From an uncultured Clostridiaceae bacterium (GTDB lineage Bacteria; Bacillota; Clostridia; Lachnospirales; Lachnospiraceae), in assembly GCA_949841235.1 (NCBI GenBank), contig CATKZA010000098.1, forward strand, positions 1-6,813: DNA of 6,813 nucleotides, written 5' to 3'. Positions within the stretch are counted from its first letter, which is position 1; the number at the start of each line of letters is the position of its first letter. The notes under the pieces were generated by a model. The model did not search any database. It was not told the origin of the DNA and saw nothing but the letters and a program-made list of their open reading frames with translations. Shown one piece after another: positions 4,184 through 6,813 of the stretch. The translations under genes and the position numbers were made by a program.

Positions 4184-6673
4184 ATGACAAAGCAGGAATT
4201 TTATGAGAGAGTTACCCAGTCAAAATTAATCTTGGATGGAGCCACCGGCTCCAATCTGCAAAAGCGGGGGCTTCCGGCAGGGGTCTGCCCGGAAGAATGG
4301 ATTCTGGAAAACCCGGAGGTGATGCAGGGCTTGCAGAGGGAGTATATTCAGAATGGGACGAATATTCTATATGCCCCCACTTTTTCCGGCAACCGCATCA
4401 AGCTGGAGGAGTACGGGCTGGCAGAACGGCTGGGAGAGATGAATCGGGAACTGGTGGCCATCTCTAAGAGGGCGGTGGAGGAAGAGCATGCCCAAGGGAA
4501 GGTGCTGGTGGCGGGGGATTTGACCATGACCGGGAAGCAGGTGGAACCCATGGGTCCCCTTTCCTTTGAGGAATTGGTAGCCATCTATAAGGAGCAGATT
4601 CAGGCATTGGAGGCAGGGGGCGCAGACCTTCTGGCGGTGGAGACCATGATGAGTTTGCAGGAGTGCCGGGCGGCGGTGATTGCGGCGAAGGAGTGTACCC
4701 AACTGCCTGTGATGGTGACCCTTTCCTTCAACGAAGACGGGAGAACCCTCTTTGGGACAGACCCTGCCACTGCGGCACTGGTATTGACGGCTCTGGGGGT
4801 GGATGCCCTGGGGGTGAATTGCTCCGTGGGGCCGGATAAGATGGTGGAGGTGGTTCGCCAGATGAAGGCCTATGCGGACGTGCCTATCATCTGCAAGCCT
4901 AATGCCGGGCTTCCCCGGATGGTGGATGGGGAGACGGTTTATGACATGGAGCCGGAGGATTTTGCGGAAAATATGCTCCTTCTTGCCAGAGAGGGGGCAG
5001 ATATTCTGGGTGGATGCTGCGGAACCACGCCGAAACATATCGGGAAGATGGTGGAGGCGCTGGAGCGGGAGCGGCTGCTGGGCGAGATTGCATTTGTCGG
5101 GCGAAGAGGACATGTGACCCGCAGGGCGCTATCCAGTGAGCGGCTTACCAGAAGGATTGATTTGGATGGCAGTTTCCAAGTAATCGGGGAGCGGATCAAT
5201 CCCACGGGAAAGAAGGCGTTACAGGCAGAACTCCGGGAGGGGAAGCTGGATCTGGTGACGGAGATGGCAGAATCCCAGGAGGAGGCGGGAGCGGCGATTC
5301 TGGACGTGAATATGGGCATGAATGGCATTGACGAGAACGAGATGATGCAAAAGGTGGTAAAGGAACTTACCATTGTGACGGATCTGCCTCTCTCCATTGA
5401 TTCCAGCCATGTGGACGTGGTGGAGGCCGCGCTCAGGATTTATCCCGGGCGGGCTTTGATTAACTCCATTTCTCTGGAGCCGGAGAAGTTTGAGAAACTG
5501 ATTCCCGTGGCGAAGAAGTATGGTGCCATGTTTATCTTGCTGCCTTTGTCCGAGGAAGGGCTTCCCAAGGACTTGGACGAGAAGAAGAGGATTATCCGCA
5601 CCATCTATGACGAGGCGCTGGCTCAGGGGCTGGCTGCGGAGGATATTATCGTGGACGGGCTGGTGGCTACGGTGGGAGCCAACAAGAGGGCGGCTTTGGA
5701 GGTCTTCGAGACAATTTCCTACTGCAAGGGAGAACTGGGGCTTGCCACGGCCTGCGGCCTATCCAACATCTCCTTCGGTCTGCCGGAGCGGATGTTTGTC
5801 AACAGTGCCTTCCTGACCATGGCGATTCAGGCGGGACTGACTATGGCGATTGCCAATCCCTCTCAGGACTTGCTGATGCATGCCATGTTTGCGGCAGATT
5901 TGCTGATGAACAAGCCCGAGGGGGATATCCGATACATTGACAGGGTGTCGGAGCATAAGGTGACGGTGGTGTCCGGGGAGGTGTCTGCGGATGCCATTAA
6001 GAATGCAGGAAATGCAGGAGAGAAGGCGGCGGTTCCGGAGAAGGGGAGCGGCGATTCCCTTTTCCAGGCGGTGGTGAAGGGGCGGAAGGAGAAGGTGCTG
6101 GAACTGGTACAGAATGCCCTTTCCCAAGGACGGGATGCCCAGAAAATCATTGACGAGAGCCTGATTCCCGCCATCAACCATGTGGGGGAACTGTTTGACA
6201 AGCAGATTTATTACCTGCCCCAGCTGATTGCCAGTGCGGAGGCCATGGAGGGCGGCATCGGGGAACTGGAACCCATTCTTGCCGCCAGCCGCACAGGAAA
6301 GAGCAAGGGTACGGTGGTGATTGCCACGGTGGAGCATGATATCCACGATATCGGGAAGAATCTGGTGGCATTGATGCTTCGGAATTACGGATACCGGGTG
6401 GTGGATCTGGGAAAGGATGTTCCGGCAGAGGAGATCATTGATGCCGCAATCCGGGAGAATGCGGATATTATCGGGCTGTCTGCCCTGATGACCACCACCA
6501 TGATGGAGATGAAGACGGTGGTGGATCTGGCCAAAGAGAGAGGGGTTTCTGCCCGCATTATCATTGGCGGTGCCGTGATTACCCAGGGCTTTGCGGATGA
6601 AATCGGAGCGGATGGCTATTCAGGGGATGCCCAGGAGGCGGTGGAGTTAGTACAACGAATATTGGGCAATTAA
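4184..6673 (+). CDS. metH: Cobalamin-dependent methionine synthase, short form without reactivation domain
   Basis: This 829-residue cytoplasmic enzyme transfers the methyl group of 5-methyltetrahydrofolate through methylcobalamin to homocysteine, forming methionine. Domain order: homocysteine methyltransferase barrel, about 8-300, opening with LDGATGSNLQ and carrying the zinc ligands Cys213 (GVNCS) and Cys278-Cys279 (GGCCGT); pterin-binding barrel, about 330-580, with VIGERINPTGKK (333-343), DVNMG (374-378), IDSS (405-408) and CGLSNISFGLPER (524-536); a flexible Ala/Gly/Lys-rich linker, about 596-624; the four-helix B12 cap, about 625-705, including YLPQLIASAEAM; and the B12 Rossmann domain, about 708-829, with DIHDIGKN, in which His721 is the lower axial cobalt ligand, then GLSALMTTTM and GGAVIT. 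E. coli MetH has about 1,227 residues; the missing part is the AdoMet-dependent reactivation domain, commonly supplied by a separate protein in clostridia. No metF or activation gene is in the window. The ATG at 4184 follows AAGGGGA. Confidence 0.97.
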   Translation: MTKQEFYERVTQSKLILDGATGSNLQKRGLPAGVCPEEWILENPEVMQGLQREYIQNGTNILYAPTFSGNRIKLEEYGLAERLGEMNRELVAISKRAVEEEHAQGKVLVAGDLTMTGKQVEPMGPLSFEELVAIYKEQIQALEAGGADLLAVETMMSLQECRAAVIAAKECTQLPVMVTLSFNEDGRTLFGTDPATAALVLTALGVDALGVNCSVGPDKMVEVVRQMKAYADVPIICKPNAGLPRMVDGETVYDMEPEDFAENMLLLAREGADILGGCCGTTPKHIGKMVEALERERLLGEIAFVGRRGHVTRRALSSERLTRRIDLDGSFQVIGERINPTGKKALQAELREGKLDLVTEMAESQEEAGAAILDVNMGMNGIDENEMMQKVVKELTIVTDLPLSIDSSHVDVVEAALRIYPGRALINSISLEPEKFEKLIPVAKKYGAMFILLPLSEEGLPKDLDEKKRIIRTIYDEALAQGLAAEDIIVDGLVATVGANKRAALEVFETISYCKGELGLATACGLSNISFGLPERMFVNSAFLTMAIQAGLTMAIANPSQDLLMHAMFAADLLMNKPEGDIRYIDRVSEHKVTVVSGEVSADAIKNAGNAGEKAAVPEKGSGDSLFQAVVKGRKEKVLELVQNALSQGRDAQKIIDESLIPAINHVGELFDKQIYYLPQLIASAEAMEGGIGELEPILAASRTGKSKGTVVIATVEHDIHDIGKNLVALMLRNYGYRVVDLGKDVPAEEIIDAAIRENADIIGLSALMTTTMMEMKTVVDLAKERGVSARIIIGGAVITQGFADEIGADGYSGDAQEAVELVQRILGN

Positions 6674-6709
6674 TATCTTCACTTGTCTAATTGTTCAGTT
6701 ACTGCGTCA

Positions 6710-6747
6710 GAAAATCTAGATGTAGCACCACTACACCGTCGATTTTC
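6710..6747. terminator. Probable metH terminator hairpin (possibly bidirectional)
   Basis: Starting 37 bases after the metH stop, GAAAATC (6710-6716) pairs with GATTTTC (6741-6747), and inside it GATGTAG (6719-6725) pairs with CTACACC (6731-6737) with one mismatch around a CACCA loop. The T-rich right arm runs into TTCCTTG, giving a modest U-tract, and the left arm is A-rich, so it could also act on the minus strand. The internal bulge (TA against GTC) weakens it. It is the only termination-like structure seen between metH and the window end. Confidence 0.4.
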
Positions 6748-6813
6748 TTCCTTGTATCGGAAGCAATTATCCTGCGTGAATAAATCAAGGCATAATATCG
6801 GTTGCGCTAGTAC

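Noticed and set aside
4367..5113. 248-codon open frame on the minus strand inside metH
   Set aside because: It is opposite the homocysteine methyltransferase domain; its His/Gln/Pro/Leu-rich translation is an antisense artefact of G-rich codons, with no domain recognisable.
5759..6346. 195-codon open frame on the minus strand inside metH
   Set aside because: It is antisense to the pterin and B12 cap regions, with the same biased composition and no start signals.
6767..6796. Plus-strand promoter TTATCC-18-CATAAT near the window end
   Set aside because: The -35 matches at only three positions and no gene start follows within the window.

Overview
The window looks like chromosome from a low-to-medium G+C Firmicute, most likely an anaerobic gut clostridium of the Lachnospiraceae type. 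The reasons are strong purine-rich ribosome binding sites (GGAGG, AAGGAGG), a Cache-type chemoreceptor, a flavinylated surface lipoprotein, and a short cobalamin-dependent methionine synthase without the C-terminal reactivation domain. This placement is inferred from style and gene content, not from a marker gene.

Layout, left to right. Positions 1-563 (minus strand) hold almost all of a TetR/AcrR-type repressor; its C-terminus runs off the left edge. Positions 564-847 are intergenic. They hold a good minus-strand promoter for the repressor (688-716), three inverted repeats between that promoter and the start codon (672-684, 646-667, 577-591) that are candidate operators, a tiny plus-strand reading frame with its own ribosome binding site (751-789), and a candidate plus-strand extended -10 promoter (796-804). 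A 32-residue frame (848-946) behind a strong ribosome binding site then overlaps the start of a GyrI-like ligand-binding protein (936-1568).

A second transcription unit starts from a convincing promoter at 1595-1624. It encodes a transmembrane chemoreceptor (1656-3605, GTG start) whose stop codon overlaps the start codon of an FMN-binding lipoprotein (3602-4060) as ATGA. The two proteins are therefore probably made together, which suggests redox- or flavin-linked sensing at the cell surface. A 123-base gap with two possible hairpins follows, then metH (4184-6673), the homocysteine/methyltetrahydrofolate/B12 modules of methionine synthase. After metH, 140 bases hold a hairpin (6710-6747) that may be its terminator, and no recognisable gene.

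The repressor plus GyrI-like protein resemble a divergent small-molecule response module. The chemoreceptor plus flavolipoprotein look like a coupled surface-sensing pair. metH is housekeeping methionine and one-carbon metabolism. I found no CRISPR array, tRNA, rRNA, transposase or integrase. The least ordinary parts are the chemoreceptor-flavolipoprotein coupling, the dyad-rich repressor leader, and the small frame overlapping the GyrI-like gene.
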